Source: Pseudolysobacter antarcticus
Lineage (GTDB): Bacteria > Pseudomonadota > Gammaproteobacteria > Xanthomonadales > Rhodanobacteraceae
DNA length: 64,000 bases
NCBI RefSeq assembly: GCF_004168365.1
Contig: NZ_CP035704.1
Coordinates: 868,001-932,000, forward strand
Direction of reading: 5' to 3'
Under the pieces are notes generated by a model. The model made no database searches. It was not told where the DNA came from and saw nothing but the letters and a program-made list of their open reading frames with translations. This document shows, one piece after another, positions 1 to 8,698 of the stretch; position 1 is the stretch's first letter; the number at the start of each line of letters is the position of its first letter. Position numbers and translations under genes: made by a program.

Positions 1-1
1 C

Positions 2-94
2 AGCTAGCGCTGGAGTTAAGTGGCCGCTGCCACGAATGCGCCTGAGTTTACGCCATGACCACTCGCAGCGGTCAGCTTGAGCGAGTAGTTAGAC
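2..94 (-). mobile_element. attC-like integron recombination site, downstream of the HEAT gene
   Basis: Read on the minus strand, the site opens with GTCTAAC (94 to 88), which fits the R'' consensus RYYYAAC. It then runs through TCGCTCAAGCTGACCGC and ends with a CTTAACTCCAGCG segment near the window edge. Both arms resemble well-known class 1 cassette attC sites of the aadA type. The site begins 14 bases after the stop codon of the HEAT-repeat gene, the usual place in a gene cassette. The terminal R' core (GCTAGCT) departs from GTTRRRY, so the site may be decayed. Confidence 0.7.
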
Positions 95-108
95 GCTGCC
101 GTCTGAAC

Positions 109-606
109 TCACTTTTTGTGCGCCTCCAAGTATTGAATAGCTTCGTGGGCGCTTTCTTGAACATGCGGCGAACTGTCTATTAACAGAGCCTCGATCTCTG
201 GGATCGCTTCGACTGCTCCCAGCTCCGCAAGTGAATATGCTGCGTTTGCACGAACATCTGGCGACGCGTCATGCAATAGCTTCTTCATGCTTGGTATTGC
301 TTGGACAGCGCCGAGATTACCCAGTGAAACTAAGGCGTTTTCTCTAACCGATTTACTCGGACTGCCCAACGCCTCGATGAGTGCAGGAACAGCAGATCTA
401 TCGCCAAGCTCGCCTAGGGCTGCGGCCGCATTGTAACGCTGCCACTCGGTGGTACCGTCTTTCAATCTATCGATGTAGGCGGCAACAGAAATGCCTGGCT
501 CGGCAAAGATGTGATCATTGAGCTTAAGTTGGGCATAGATGCGACCGCTTCCCAATGTGGCAAGCAGCGCTACTAGGAAAATTCGCATCGAGCGGTTATG
601 ACGCAT
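109..606 (-). CDS. secreted HEAT-repeat protein in an integron-type cassette
   Basis: This encodes 165 residues, or 159 if translation starts at the ATG at 588. After a short basic N-terminus there is a signal-peptide-like segment (MRIFLVALLATLGSGRIYAQ), so export to the periplasm is likely. The rest is a chain of HEAT/PBS-lyase-type repeats with the recurring pattern ALGELGD..AVPALIEAL, about three full copies and one partial. HEAT repeats form a protein-binding solenoid; no catalytic residues are seen. The ATG at 606 lies 9 bases downstream of the GTTAGGC core of one attC-like site, and the stop lies 14 bases before another. This is the compact arrangement of an integron gene cassette. The longer reading frame up to 669 would run through the attC core and was not used. 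The partner and function are unknown. Confidence 0.75.
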   Translation of the reverse strand: MRHNRSMRIFLVALLATLGSGRIYAQLKLNDHIFAEPGISVAAYIDRLKDGTTEWQRYNAAAALGELGDRSAVPALIEALGSPSKSVRENALVSLGNLGAVQAIPSMKKLLHDASPDVRANAAYSLAELGAVEAIPEIEALLIDSSPHVQESAHEAIQYLEAHKK

Positions 607-614
607 ACACCAGC

Positions 615-675
615 GCCTAACTAGTAGTAGGAGTGGCGGGAGTGTTGCGCTGAGGCGGCGTAAAGTCAATTAGGC
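615..675 (-). mobile_element. attC-like site upstream of the HEAT cassette gene
   Basis: On the minus strand the segment starts with GCCTAAT (675-669) and ends with GTTAGGC (621-615), a perfect GTTRRRY R' core. The two ends are inverted copies apart from one base. About 47 bases separate them, typical of a short attC. By analogy, recombination would occur between G621 and T620. The inner L boxes are weak. This could also be the tail of an attI site, but no integrase gene is visible here. Confidence 0.55.
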
Positions 676-1070
676 ATAACCGAATTTTATTGATCTTCAA
701 ATCTCGCTTGTTGCTGCCAAGCCCATATCGTTGTGAACCAGATTTTAGACCACCTAAATTTTTACGGATGAGTGGATCTCAAATTTCGGCGCTCGTTGTT
801 ACATGATTGCCTCACCAAATAATTTTGGGCTGAATGGCGGGTTCTAGCGTGCGCCGGTTGCTCGCACAAAACGAAGTTGCGAACAGCGACGAAAGCGCTG
901 TCCACCGCCCGCCAAAATATGTGGTGTCGCATTCTATCGCCACTGCGGGCACCGTGAATTTTCCTGCCTCGTTCGGTTCGCACGCGCGATCAAAACTCGC
1001 CCGCGCCACGATTGTTCACACCTCACCCCGCCGCCGCGCACGCAGATGCCTGAAAACCCCTGCTTTTTTC
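676..1070. other. non-coding stretch between the cassette and the dcw promoter
   Basis: I see no convincing gene. Short open frames exist on both strands but none resembles a protein. The stretch 815-911 is rich in inverted repeats: CCAAA/TTTGG around 815-829, GGCGGG (836-841) facing CCCGCC (906-911), and ACAGCG (883-888) facing CGCTGT (896-901). It could be a structured RNA or a decayed cassette. RNase P RNA, which lies upstream of mraZ in some relatives, was looked for by its GAGGAAAGTCCGGGC start and not found. Confidence 0.4.
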
Positions 1071-1099
1071 TTGACAGTGCCTACTCGCGGGACTAATGT
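1071..1099 (+). promoter_or_regulatory. sigma-70 promoter of the dcw cluster
   Basis: A perfect -35 hexamer TTGACA lies at 1071-1076. The -10 is either TAATGT (1094-1099, 17-base spacer) or the better-matching ACTAAT (1092-1097, 15-base spacer). Transcription would start near 1103-1106, giving a leader of about 30 bases before mraZ. The MraZ repeats overlap the -10 and the start point, which fits repression. Confidence 0.7.
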
Positions 1100-1132
1100 G
1101 GGCCGCAGTGGTTTTTCGTGGTGATTGGTGGG
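1098..1132 (+). promoter_or_regulatory. MraZ operator, four GTGG repeats with a 10-bp period
   Basis: GTGGG (1098), GTGGT (1108), GTGGT (1118) and GTGGG (1128) recur exactly every 10 bases, one DNA turn apart. Known MraZ operators are direct repeats of TGGGN with 5-base spacers (E. coli) or GTGG-type repeats (mycoplasma) just upstream of mraZ. The position and sequence fit autoregulation of the dcw promoter. The last repeat sits 3 bases before the chosen mraZ start and may also take part in ribosome binding. Confidence 0.75.
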
Positions 1133-1135
1133 TTT

Positions 1136-1582
1136 GTGTTCCAAGGCGAAAGCGCGATCACGATTGATGAAAAGAACCGTCTGGCGATCCCGACGGTCTA
1201 CCGGGAGCTGATTGCATCAGCTTGCGCGAATCGTCTTGTGTTCGTCTATAACCCGTTCGAGCACGGCTGCTTGTGGCTGTTTCCCGTGCAGGAGTGGGAA
1301 ACGGTGCGCGATCAGGTCAACGCATTATCCAACGTCAAGCGTGTGCATCGCGATCTGCAGCTCAAGCTGGTCGGTGCGGCAACACCGGTGGAGCTGGATG
1401 GCAATGGTCGCGTGCTGGTGCCGGCCAGTCAGCGTACTGCGGCAAGCATCGAACGGAAAGTGGTGTTGCTCGGCATGGACAGGAAATTCGAGTTGTGGAG
1501 TGAGCAAGCCCATCTCGCCAAGATTCGCCAGACCATCGGTGAAGACGAAATCAGCGATGACATGCTGGAACTGAAATTGTAG
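1136..1582 (+). CDS. mraZ: MraZ, transcriptional regulator of the division and cell wall cluster
   Basis: MraZ is a small DNA-binding protein with two SpoVT/AbrB-like swapped-hairpin domains. It forms ring oligomers that bind direct repeats upstream of its own gene. The frame opens at GTG 1118, but homologues begin at MFQGESAI, so I choose GTG 1136. This gives 148 residues, the usual length in xanthomonads. The N-terminal half carries [12 protein letters not shown] and the C-terminal half [11 protein letters not shown], the two repeated family motifs. The stop overlaps the rsmH start by one base (TAGTG). As first gene of the cluster, with a four-repeat operator in front, it probably represses its own promoter. 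Confidence 0.95.
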   Translation: MFQGESAITIDEKNRLAIPTVYRELIASACANRLVFVYNPFEHGCLWLFPVQEWETVRDQVNALSNVKRVHRDLQLKLVGAATPVELDGNGRVLVPASQRTAASIERKVVLLGMDRKFELWSEQAHLAKIRQTIGEDEISDDMLELKL

Positions 1583-2544
1583 TGAACGACTCACTCCCTG
1601 ACGAAGCACGACAGCACATGAGCACGCAGGGTTTGAAACATATTCCAGTGATGTTGCAAGAAGCGCTCGACGGCCTAGGCATCAGGCCGGACGGCTGTTA
1701 TCTGGATGGAACGTTTGGTCGCGGCGGGCATGCGCGCGAAGTGTTGCAAAGGCTGGGGCCGCAAGGTCGCTTGCTGCTGATGGACCAGGATCCAACAGCA
1801 GTGGCGGTGGCCGAAAAAGAATTTGGTGGCGATGCGCGTGTGGCGATTCGCTACGGCAGTTTCGCCGAGCTGGGCAACTGGAGCGCGACCGAAGCCGGGC
1901 TGGATGGTGTGTTGCTGGATCTGGGTGTGTCCTCGCCGCAACTCGACGAGGCGGCGCGCGGATTCAGTTTTCAGGCGGATGCGCCGCTGGATATGCGCAT
2001 GAATCCATTGGCCGGCGAGAGCGCCGCACAGTGGCTGGTGCGCAGCAGCGAGCGCGAAATCGCCGAGGTGTTGTGGGGTTACGGTGAAGAACGGTTTGGA
2101 CGTCCGATCGCACGCGCCATTGTTGAGCAGCGTGCCGAGATGGCGATCGAAACCACCACGCAACTGGCCGAGCTGGTGGCGCGTGTGGTGAAAAAACGCG
2201 AGCCGGGCAGACACCCGGCCACGCGCACGTTTCAGGCGTTGCGGATTCAGGTGAATGCGGAGTTGCAAGCTCTTGAGCACGGATTGGTAGGTGCGCTCGC
2301 GCGGCTCAATACCGGCGGACGTTTAGCGGTGATCAGTTTTCACTCGCTGGAGGATCGTATCGTGAAGCGCTTCATGCGCGAGCAATCCCAGGCGCCAATG
2401 ACGCGTCGTGGTTTGCCACCGCCGCCGGAAACGGGGTTGAAGTTGAAATTGATTGGCGGCGCGCAGTTTCCGGGCGATGCCGAGGTGGCGATAAACCCGC
2501 GTTCACGCAGTGCGGTGTTGCGTGTGGCGGAGCGGCTGGCATGA
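1582..2544 (+). CDS. rsmH: RsmH, 16S rRNA (cytosine-1402 N4)-methyltransferase
   Basis: This SAM-dependent enzyme methylates the exocyclic N4 of C1402 of 16S rRNA in the ribosomal P site. The SAM-binding motif DGTFGRGGH is at residues 42-50. The family motifs [14 protein letters not shown] and [11 protein letters not shown] are both present, and 320 residues is a normal length. The GTG start at 1582 overlaps the mraZ stop. The ATG at 1618 ([10 protein letters not shown]) is an equally good family start and would shorten the protein by 12 residues. The gene overlaps ftsL by ATGA, so it is part of the single dcw transcription unit. Confidence 0.96.
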   Translation: MNDSLPDEARQHMSTQGLKHIPVMLQEALDGLGIRPDGCYLDGTFGRGGHAREVLQRLGPQGRLLLMDQDPTAVAVAEKEFGGDARVAIRYGSFAELGNWSATEAGLDGVLLDLGVSSPQLDEAARGFSFQADAPLDMRMNPLAGESAAQWLVRSSEREIAEVLWGYGEERFGRPIARAIVEQRAEMAIETTTQLAELVARVVKKREPGRHPATRTFQALRIQVNAELQALEHGLVGALARLNTGGRLAVISFHSLEDRIVKRFMREQSQAPMTRRGLPPPPETGLKLKLIGGAQFPGDAEVAINPRSRSAVLRVAERLA

Positions 2545-2813
2545 GGCGCGCAGGATTATTTGCGCTGACCGTGTTGCTGCTCGCGGTGATCGGTAGCGCG
2601 ATTGCGGTGGTGTTCGAGCGGCAGGAAGGTCGACTGCAATTTGTCGAACTGGATCGGCTGCAAAAAGAACGCGATGAAATGAATTTCGAGTGGGGCCGTC
2701 TGCAAATTGAGCAGGCGACCTGGGCGGAAAACAACCGAATAGAACAGATTGCACGCAGTCAGCTCGGCATGGTTTCGCCCAGCGCTGCGGAGACGGTCAT
2801 CATAAAAAGGTGA
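2541..2813 (+). CDS. ftsL: FtsL, divisome membrane protein
   Basis: FtsL is a bitopic inner-membrane protein. With FtsB and FtsQ it forms the complex that activates FtsWI septal peptidoglycan synthesis. The 90 residues show a transmembrane helix at about residues 4-24, then a heptad-like coiled-coil region ([22 protein letters not shown]) in the periplasm and a short tail. The ATG overlaps the rsmH stop by four bases. Low sequence conservation is normal for the family; the position between rsmH and ftsI decides the call. Confidence 0.92.
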   Translation: MRRAGLFALTVLLLAVIGSAIAVVFERQEGRLQFVELDRLQKERDEMNFEWGRLQIEQATWAENNRIEQIARSQLGMVSPSAAETVIIKR

Positions 2814-2820
2814 AACGGCG

Positions 2821-2979
2821 GTGAGGGGGAAAACCTACTACGCCAGCAAGAATACGCCGCAAGGTCGCATTGACCAGGCAGCGTCTGCGCCGCAGCAATG
2901 TGGCGCACCGGAGCGTCGCGAATTTGCGCAGGCAGAATCGTGGCGCTTGCTCGTGTCCGCTCGCGCGGTGATCCCATGA
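2821..2979 (+). CDS. possible 52-residue small ORF between ftsL and ftsI
   Basis: It opens with GTG at 2821. AGGTGA (2808-2813), which spans the ftsL stop, provides a Shine-Dalgarno-like sequence 7 bases upstream. It ends with TGA at 2977-2979, overlapping the ftsI ATG as ATGA. The peptide begins MRGKTYYASKNTPQGRID, is mostly polar and basic, and has no membrane segment. I do not recognise it. It fills most of the gap between ftsL and ftsI in a cluster where nearly all junctions overlap. It may therefore be a real peptide, or a translated leader that couples ftsI to ftsL. Coding is unproven. Confidence 0.4.
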   Translation: MRGKTYYASKNTPQGRIDQAASAPQQCGAPERREFAQAESWRLLVSARAVIP

Positions 2980-4760
2980 AAACCACGCGCGGCAAAGTCA
3001 TCGTCAACACCCGCGGCCGACTCTACGTTGTGCTGATGGTGCTCGCGCTCGGCTCGACCGCGCTGGTCGTGCGCGCGGTCGATCTGCAAGTGGTGCGCAA
3101 GGATTTTTATCAGGAACAAGGCGACGCGCGTTATCTGCGCGACATCGCCATTCCGGTATCGCGCGGCATGATCACAGATCGCAACGGTGAGCCGCTGGCG
3201 GTATCGACGCCGCTCGATGCGATCTGGGCGGTGCCGCAAGATTTGCTCGATCATGCCGATCGATTCAACGAGCTGGCCAAGGCGCTGGATGTCGATGCCG
3301 AGGAGTTGCAGCGGCAACTCGTGAGCAAATCCGACAAGCAGTTCATCCCGCTCAAGCGTCACCTCAATCCGGATGATGCCGCGGCGATTCTCAATCTGCG
3401 CATTCCGGGTATTTCATCGCAGCGCGAGTATCAGCGTTATTACCCGAGCGGCGAAGTGATGGCGCACGTCATCGGCTTCACCAACAACGACGATCGCGGC
3501 CAGGAAGGTCTGGAGCTCGCGTTCGACGATTGGCTATCCGGCAAGCCCGGCGTCAAGCGCGTGATGCAGGATCGCCTCGGTCATGTCGTTGAAAGTGTCG
3601 AGCTTGTGCGCGAGCCGAAACCCGGTCGCGACCTGGCGTTGTCGATCGATCGCCGCTTGCAATATCTCGCGTATCGCGAACTCAAATTGGCCATCGACAA
3701 GAACAAGGCGAAGTCGGGTTCGATGGTGATTCTTGATGTTGCCACGGGCGAGATTCTGGCGATGGTCAACCAGCCGTCGTTCAATCCGAATTCGCGCATC
3801 AATATCGATTTCTCGGCACGCCGCAATCGCGCCATGACCGACGTGGTTGAACCTGGTTCGACGATGAAACCGTTCACGATCGCCGCGGCGCTCGAAAGCG
3901 GCAAATGGAAGCCGACCTCGATGGTCGATACCTCGCCGGGCACGTTCCAGTATTACGGCTACACGATTCGCGATACGCACAATCACGGCATGCTGAATCT
4001 CACCGGCATCCTGACCAAGTCGAGCAATATCGGCGCGGCCAAGATCGGCATCAGCATGGATCGCGAAGTGCTCTACAACATGTTCAACCGCTTTGGTTTC
4101 GGCCAGACGACCGGCTCAGGTTATCCCGGCGAATCGCCCGGCGTGCTCGCGCCCGCCAACAAGTGGGGGCCGGTGGAAAAGGCGACGATTTCTTACGGCT
4201 ACGGCCTCAGCGTGACGCCGCTACAACTTGCCAACGGCTACGCCGCACTCGCGCGTGGCGGCCGTTCGCATCCGCCCACGTTCGTCAAGGATGCGGTGAA
4301 TCCGGACGCAGCGATCCTCGATCCGCAGATCGCGCAGACCATTATCGGCATGCTCGAAACCGTGATCACGCCCGAAGGCACCGCGCCGCAAGCGGCAGTG
4401 AAAAACTTCCTCGTCGCGGGCAAGACCGGCACCTCGCGTCGCGCGGTCGGCGGCAGTTACGAGAGCCGCTATGTATCGCTGTTCGCGGGCATCGTGCCGG
4501 CGAGTGCGCCGCGTCTGGTCGGCGTGGTCGTGATCAACGATCCCGCGGTGAACGGCAATTCGTACTACGGTGGATTGGTCTCGGCACCGGTGTTCGGCAA
4601 GGTCATGGCCGATGCGCTGCGCCTGCTCGATGTGCCGCCGGACAACATCAAGAACTGGTATACCAGCGGCCCGCAAGCGGGGCAGGCGATTGATGCCACG
4701 ATGCCGTTGCCGCTGACTGCCGCTGAAGAAGAAAATTCGGCGGAGGTTGTGCCGGAATGA
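2976..4760 (+). CDS. ftsI: FtsI (PBP3), septal peptidoglycan transpeptidase
   Basis: A class B penicillin-binding protein that cross-links septal peptidoglycan together with FtsW. It has 594 residues. After a short cytoplasmic N-terminus there is one membrane helix (about residues 17-35), then the PBP dimerisation domain and the transpeptidase domain. The catalytic motifs are S295-T-M-K298 (serine nucleophile), S349-S-N351 and K483-T-G485. ATG 2976 is chosen because MKTTRGKVIVNTRGRLY matches the family N-terminus and overlaps the preceding small ORF by ATGA; the ATG at 2898 only adds an unrelated tail. It overlaps murE by four bases. Confidence 0.95.
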   Translation: MKTTRGKVIVNTRGRLYVVLMVLALGSTALVVRAVDLQVVRKDFYQEQGDARYLRDIAIPVSRGMITDRNGEPLAVSTPLDAIWAVPQDLLDHADRFNELAKALDVDAEELQRQLVSKSDKQFIPLKRHLNPDDAAAILNLRIPGISSQREYQRYYPSGEVMAHVIGFTNNDDRGQEGLELAFDDWLSGKPGVKRVMQDRLGHVVESVELVREPKPGRDLALSIDRRLQYLAYRELKLAIDKNKAKSGSMVILDVATGEILAMVNQPSFNPNSRINIDFSARRNRAMTDVVEPGSTMKPFTIAAALESGKWKPTSMVDTSPGTFQYYGYTIRDTHNHGMLNLTGILTKSSNIGAAKIGISMDREVLYNMFNRFGFGQTTGSGYPGESPGVLAPANKWGPVEKATISYGYGLSVTPLQLANGYAALARGGRSHPPTFVKDAVNPDAAILDPQIAQTIIGMLETVITPEGTAPQAAVKNFLVAGKTGTSRRAVGGSYESRYVSLFAGIVPASAPRLVGVVVINDPAVNGNSYYGGLVSAPVFGKVMADALRLLDVPPDNIKNWYTSGPQAGQAIDATMPLPLTAAEEENSAEVVPE

Positions 4761-6259
4761 ACGCGCTCCGCACCGCCATGAACCTGCGCGATCTGCTCGC
4801 CGATGCGGCGCTGCCTGCGGCGCTCGGCGATATCGTCGTGCGTGGTTTGCAACTCGATTCGCGTTTGGTTATGCCGGGCGATGCGTTCGTCGCACTACGC
4901 GGCGCACATCAGCACGGCATTACGTTTGCCCCGACGGCGTTGGCGCGAGGTGCGCAGGTCATTCTGGCCGAGGCACCCGCGCCCGTCGCATTCGCACCGG
5001 TCGCATCGTCTGAAAATCAGCCGGTGCTGTGGATCGAACAACTGCGCGATCAGCTCGGTGGCATCGCGTCACGCTTTTACGGCGCGCCTTCGGCAACGAT
5101 GCAAGTGATAGGCGTCACCGGCACCAACGGCAAGACCTCGACTGTGCAATTGCTCGCGCAAGCGCTGAGCAGCGTCGGTTTGACGACAGCCAGCATCGGT
5201 ACGCTCGGCGCAGGTTTACACGGCGCCTTGCGCACCGGTGAACGCACAACGCCCGACGTGCTCAGTGTGCATGCCTTGTTCGCCGAATTTCGCGATGAAG
5301 GCGCGAGTCATGTGGCGATGGAAGTTTCATCGCACGCGCTCGATCAGGGCCGCGTCGATGCGATTGCGTTCGACATCGCGGTGTTCACCAATCTCACGCG
5401 CGATCACCTCGATTATCACGGCGACATGCAAAGTTATGCCGCCGCCAAAGCGCGCCTGTTCGCGTGGCCCGGATTGAGCTGCGCGGTGATCAACGCCGAT
5501 GATGCGTTCGGTCGCGCACTGCTGCAGCAATTGCCAGCGAGCGTATCCGCATTGAGCTACGGCATCGATGCGGCGAACGCGGATATTCGTGCGAGTGGAA
5601 TCGAAACCTCGGCGCACGGTTTGCGTTTTCATCTGCATACGCCGTGGGGCGACGGCGCGGTGGGATCGTCGTTGCTCGGGCGTTTCAACATTGCCAACCT
5701 GCTCGCAGTAATCGGTTGTCTTGGTGCGTTGGATTTCAGTTTCGCGCAGATTCAAAATGCGATCGCGCAACTCCAGCCGGTAGCCGGGCGCATGAATCGC
5801 CTCGGTGGCGAAAACGCCGCACCGCTGATCGTGGTGGACTACGCGCACACGCCCGATGCGCTCGAACAAACGCTGAGCAATTTGCGCGCGCACAGCGCCG
5901 GCCGTTTGATCTGCGTATTCGGTTGCGGTGGCGAGCGCGACCAGGGCAAACGTCCGCAAATGGGCGCGATTGCGGAACGTCTTGCGGACGTTGCCATCGT
6001 CACCGACGACAATCCGCGTGGCGAAGATGGCGATGTGATCGTCGCGCAAATTCTCGCGGGATTTTCTGCGCCGAACAACGTCACTGTCGAACGTCGTCGT
6101 GCCGCTGCCATCGCGCTCGCGATCAAGCAGGCGCGCCGTGGCGATGTTGTGCTGATCGCCGGCAAAGGCCATGAGGATTATCAGGAAGTCGGCGGCAGGA
6201 AATTGCCTTTCGACGATCTGCAAGTGGCGCGCTCGGTGATGGGGGCGCATACATGTTGA
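4757..6259 (+). CDS. murE: MurE, UDP-MurNAc-tripeptide synthetase (meso-DAP adding)
   Basis: This cytoplasmic ATP-dependent ligase adds the third stem-peptide residue to UDP-MurNAc-L-Ala-D-Glu. The order is an N-terminal UDP-binding domain, a central ATPase domain with the P-loop GTNGKTS (residues 122-128), and a C-terminal domain. The DNPR motif at residues 418-421 is the signature of meso-diaminopimelate-specific MurE, as expected in a Gram-negative. Its 500 residues are typical. It overlaps ftsI by ATGA and murF by seven bases. Confidence 0.96.
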   Translation: MNALRTAMNLRDLLADAALPAALGDIVVRGLQLDSRLVMPGDAFVALRGAHQHGITFAPTALARGAQVILAEAPAPVAFAPVASSENQPVLWIEQLRDQLGGIASRFYGAPSATMQVIGVTGTNGKTSTVQLLAQALSSVGLTTASIGTLGAGLHGALRTGERTTPDVLSVHALFAEFRDEGASHVAMEVSSHALDQGRVDAIAFDIAVFTNLTRDHLDYHGDMQSYAAAKARLFAWPGLSCAVINADDAFGRALLQQLPASVSALSYGIDAANADIRASGIETSAHGLRFHLHTPWGDGAVGSSLLGRFNIANLLAVIGCLGALDFSFAQIQNAIAQLQPVAGRMNRLGGENAAPLIVVDYAHTPDALEQTLSNLRAHSAGRLICVFGCGGERDQGKRPQMGAIAERLADVAIVTDDNPRGEDGDVIVAQILAGFSAPNNVTVERRRAAAIALAIKQARRGDVVLIAGKGHEDYQEVGGRKLPFDDLQVARSVMGAHTC

Positions 6260-7626
6260 ATCTGCGTCTCTCCGATATTGCACGGCTCACCGGTGGTCGC
6301 CTGCATGGCGCCGATGCAACCGTGCAAAACGTCGCCACCGATTCGCGCCAGCCGCAATCTGGCGCAATGTTCATCGCGCTCAAGGGCGAGCAATTCGACG
6401 CCCACGATTTTGTCGCCGACGCGCAGCAACAAGGCGCGATTGCGGCATTGGTCGGTCGACAACTCGATCTGCCGATGGCGCAAGTCATCGTTGCCGATAC
6501 CGAACGCGCGCTCGGAGCAATCGCCACGTTCGTGCGCGCCGCCCACAACGCGCACGTGGTCGGCATCACCGGCTCGAACGGCAAGACCACGGTCAAGGCT
6601 CTGGTCGCGTCGATCCTGCAGCGCGCCGGTCGCACGCATGTCAACGCCGGAAATTTCAACAACGAAATCGGACTGCCGCTGACCGTGCTCGCGCTACCCG
6701 CAGACGCCGAGTTCGCGGTGCTCGAAATGGGCGCGGGCAAACCCGGCGACATCGCATATCTTGCTGCCATCGCCAAGCCACAGATCGGCCTCGTCAACAA
6801 CATTGCCGCGGCGCATCTTGAGCGTATGGGAAATCTGCAAGGTGTCGCGACGACCAAGGGCGCAATCTATCAAACGTTGCCGCAAGACGGTGTCGCGATC
6901 ATCAATGCCGACGACGCGTTCGCGGAATTTTTCGCCGGACTCGCAGGTGCGCGACGCATCGTGCGATTTGGCATCGAGCATCGCGCGGATGTGAGCGCGA
7001 GTGTCCACAACCTTGGCGCAAATAGCACATTCACCTTGCACACGCCGTTGGGCGATTGCGAAGTCGACTTGCCGCTCAGCGGTTGCCACAACGTCATGAA
7101 CGCGTTGGCCGCGAGTGCGATCGCGATTGCGCTGGATGTGCCGCTCGAAACAATCAAGCTCGGACTGGAAAATGCCGCGCCGGTGAAAGGGCGATTGATC
7201 CGCCACACCAGCGCGCTCGGCTGGACATTGATCGACGATACCTACAACGCCAATCCGGCCTCGACCGCCGCGGCCATCGCAACTCTCGTGCTGCAACCGG
7301 GCGAGCCGTGGCTCGTGCTCGGTGACATGAAGGAGCTCGGTGCCGATGCCGCACAACTGCACGCCGAGATCGGTGCGCTGGCGCAACGCAGCGGCGTGCG
7401 TCGGCTGTTCGGCGTCGGCGAATTGACACGTTCGGCAGTCAACTCTTTTGGCGCGGATGCAACGCATTATCCGGATCAACAATCGCTCGGTGATGCCTTG
7501 CGCCGCGAGATCCATTCCGGCGTGGTTTGTCTGATCAAGGGCTCGCGTTCATCAGCGATGGAAAAAATCGTGACGGCCTTGCTCAGTGCCAACGATGCGA
7601 CGCACGGAGCACAGCATGCTGCTTGA
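6253..7626 (+). CDS. murF: MurF, UDP-MurNAc-tripeptide:D-Ala-D-Ala ligase
   Basis: MurF adds the D-alanyl-D-alanine dipeptide to complete the UDP-MurNAc-pentapeptide. It has 457 residues with the Mur-ligase P-loop GSNGKTT at about 107-113, the ligase signature DDTYNANP in the C-terminal half, and the LGDMKELG motif. Its substrate is supplied by MurE just upstream and Ddl further down; its product goes to MraY, encoded next. Its ATG lies inside the end of murE and it overlaps mraY by 11 bases, so translational coupling is likely. Confidence 0.96.
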   Translation: MLNLRLSDIARLTGGRLHGADATVQNVATDSRQPQSGAMFIALKGEQFDAHDFVADAQQQGAIAALVGRQLDLPMAQVIVADTERALGAIATFVRAAHNAHVVGITGSNGKTTVKALVASILQRAGRTHVNAGNFNNEIGLPLTVLALPADAEFAVLEMGAGKPGDIAYLAAIAKPQIGLVNNIAAAHLERMGNLQGVATTKGAIYQTLPQDGVAIINADDAFAEFFAGLAGARRIVRFGIEHRADVSASVHNLGANSTFTLHTPLGDCEVDLPLSGCHNVMNALAASAIAIALDVPLETIKLGLENAAPVKGRLIRHTSALGWTLIDDTYNANPASTAAAIATLVLQPGEPWLVLGDMKELGADAAQLHAEIGALAQRSGVRRLFGVGELTRSAVNSFGADATHYPDQQSLGDALRREIHSGVVCLIKGSRSSAMEKIVTALLSANDATHGAQHAA

Positions 7627-8698
7627 ACTTGCCAACCATTTGCGCGATCTCTGGGGCGGATTCCATCTGTTCCAGTACGTCACGTTTCGCACCATCATGA
7701 GCACGCTCACCGCGCTCGTGACGTCGTTGCTGTTCGGCCCGATGGTGATCCGCAAGCTCGCTGCGCAGAAAGCCGGGCAGGTGATTCGCATCGATGGTCC
7801 TCAGTCGCATTTTTCCAAGGCTGGCACGCCGACGATGGGCGGCGCGCTGATCCTGCTCGCGCTCACCGTTTCCACTTTGCTGTGGTCCGACCTGCATAAC
7901 CGCTACATCTGGATCACGCTCGGCATCACGCTGGCATTCGGCGTGATCGGTTTCTACGACGACTATCGCAAGATCGCGCTCAAGGACAGCCGCGGTCTGC
8001 CGGCGCGTTGGAAATATTTCTGGCAATCGCTGTTCGGTCTCGGCGCGGCACTTGGTTTGTATTTCACTGCGAGCGTGCCGGCGGAAACCGCGCTGTATGT
8101 GCCGCTGTTCAAGCAGGTCGCGATTCCGCTCGGCGTGATGATCGTGCCGCTGGCGTATCTGATGATCGTCGGCTTCTCGAATGCGGTGAATCTCACCGAC
8201 GGCCTCGACGGTCTGGCGATCATGCCGACCGTGCTCGTCGCCGCCGCACTCGGTGTTTTTGCTTACGCCGCAGGCAACGCGGTGTTCTCGAGTTACCTGC
8301 AGATTCCAGCGATTCCCGGATCGAGCGAACTGTGCATTTTCTGCGGCGCGCTGGCCGGTGCCGGCCTCGGATTTTTGTGGTTCAACGCCTATCCCGCGCA
8401 AGTATTCATGGGCGATGTCGGCGCGCTTGCCGTCGGCGCCGCGCTCGGTACGGTGGCGGTGATCGTGCGCCAGGAAATCGTGCTGTTGATCATGGGCGGC
8501 ATCTTCGTCATCGAAACCGCCTCGGTGATCATCCAGGTGGCGAGTTTCAAGCTCACCGGCAAACGTGTGTTCCGCATGGCGCCGATCCATCACCACTTCG
8601 AACTCAAAGGTTGGCCCGAGCCGCGCGTGATCGTGCGCTTCTGGATCATCAGCGTCGTGCTGGTGTTGATCGGCCTCGCCACGTTGAAGGTGCGCTGA
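7616..8698 (+). CDS. mraY: MraY, phospho-MurNAc-pentapeptide translocase
   Basis: An integral membrane enzyme that transfers phospho-MurNAc-pentapeptide to undecaprenyl phosphate, giving lipid I. Start ATG 7616 (MLLELANHL) gives 360 residues, exactly the E. coli length; the frame opens ten codons earlier inside murF. Ten hydrophobic segments are visible. Catalytic-site motifs are present: [21 protein letters not shown] (near residue 190-200) and the [11 protein letters not shown] loop. The stop overlaps the ftsW start as TGATG. Confidence 0.96.
   Translation: MLLELANHLRDLWGGFHLFQYVTFRTIMSTLTALVTSLLFGPMVIRKLAAQKAGQVIRIDGPQSHFSKAGTPTMGGALILLALTVSTLLWSDLHNRYIWITLGITLAFGVIGFYDDYRKIALKDSRGLPARWKYFWQSLFGLGAALGLYFTASVPAETALYVPLFKQVAIPLGVMIVPLAYLMIVGFSNAVNLTDGLDGLAIMPTVLVAAALGVFAYAAGNAVFSSYLQIPAIPGSSELCIFCGALAGAGLGFLWFNAYPAQVFMGDVGALAVGAALGTVAVIVRQEIVLLIMGGIFVIETASVIIQVASFKLTGKRVFRMAPIHHHFELKGWPEPRVIVRFWIISVVLVLIGLATLKVR

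Noticed and set aside
676-1070. RNase P RNA gene, expected upstream of mraZ in some relatives
   Set aside because: The conserved start GAGGAAAGTCCGGGC and other universal parts are absent on both strands.
834-1124. 96-codon open frame upstream of mraZ
   Set aside because: It runs through the promoter and operator of mraZ and the product resembles nothing.
2898-2975. ATG at 2898 as start of ftsI
   Set aside because: The extra 26 residues match no FtsI N-terminus, and ATG 2976 has the coupled ATGA junction.
8008-8697. 230-codon open extension upstream of ftsW
   Set aside because: It lies in another frame inside mraY, whose sequence is conserved; the ftsW family start is at 8698.
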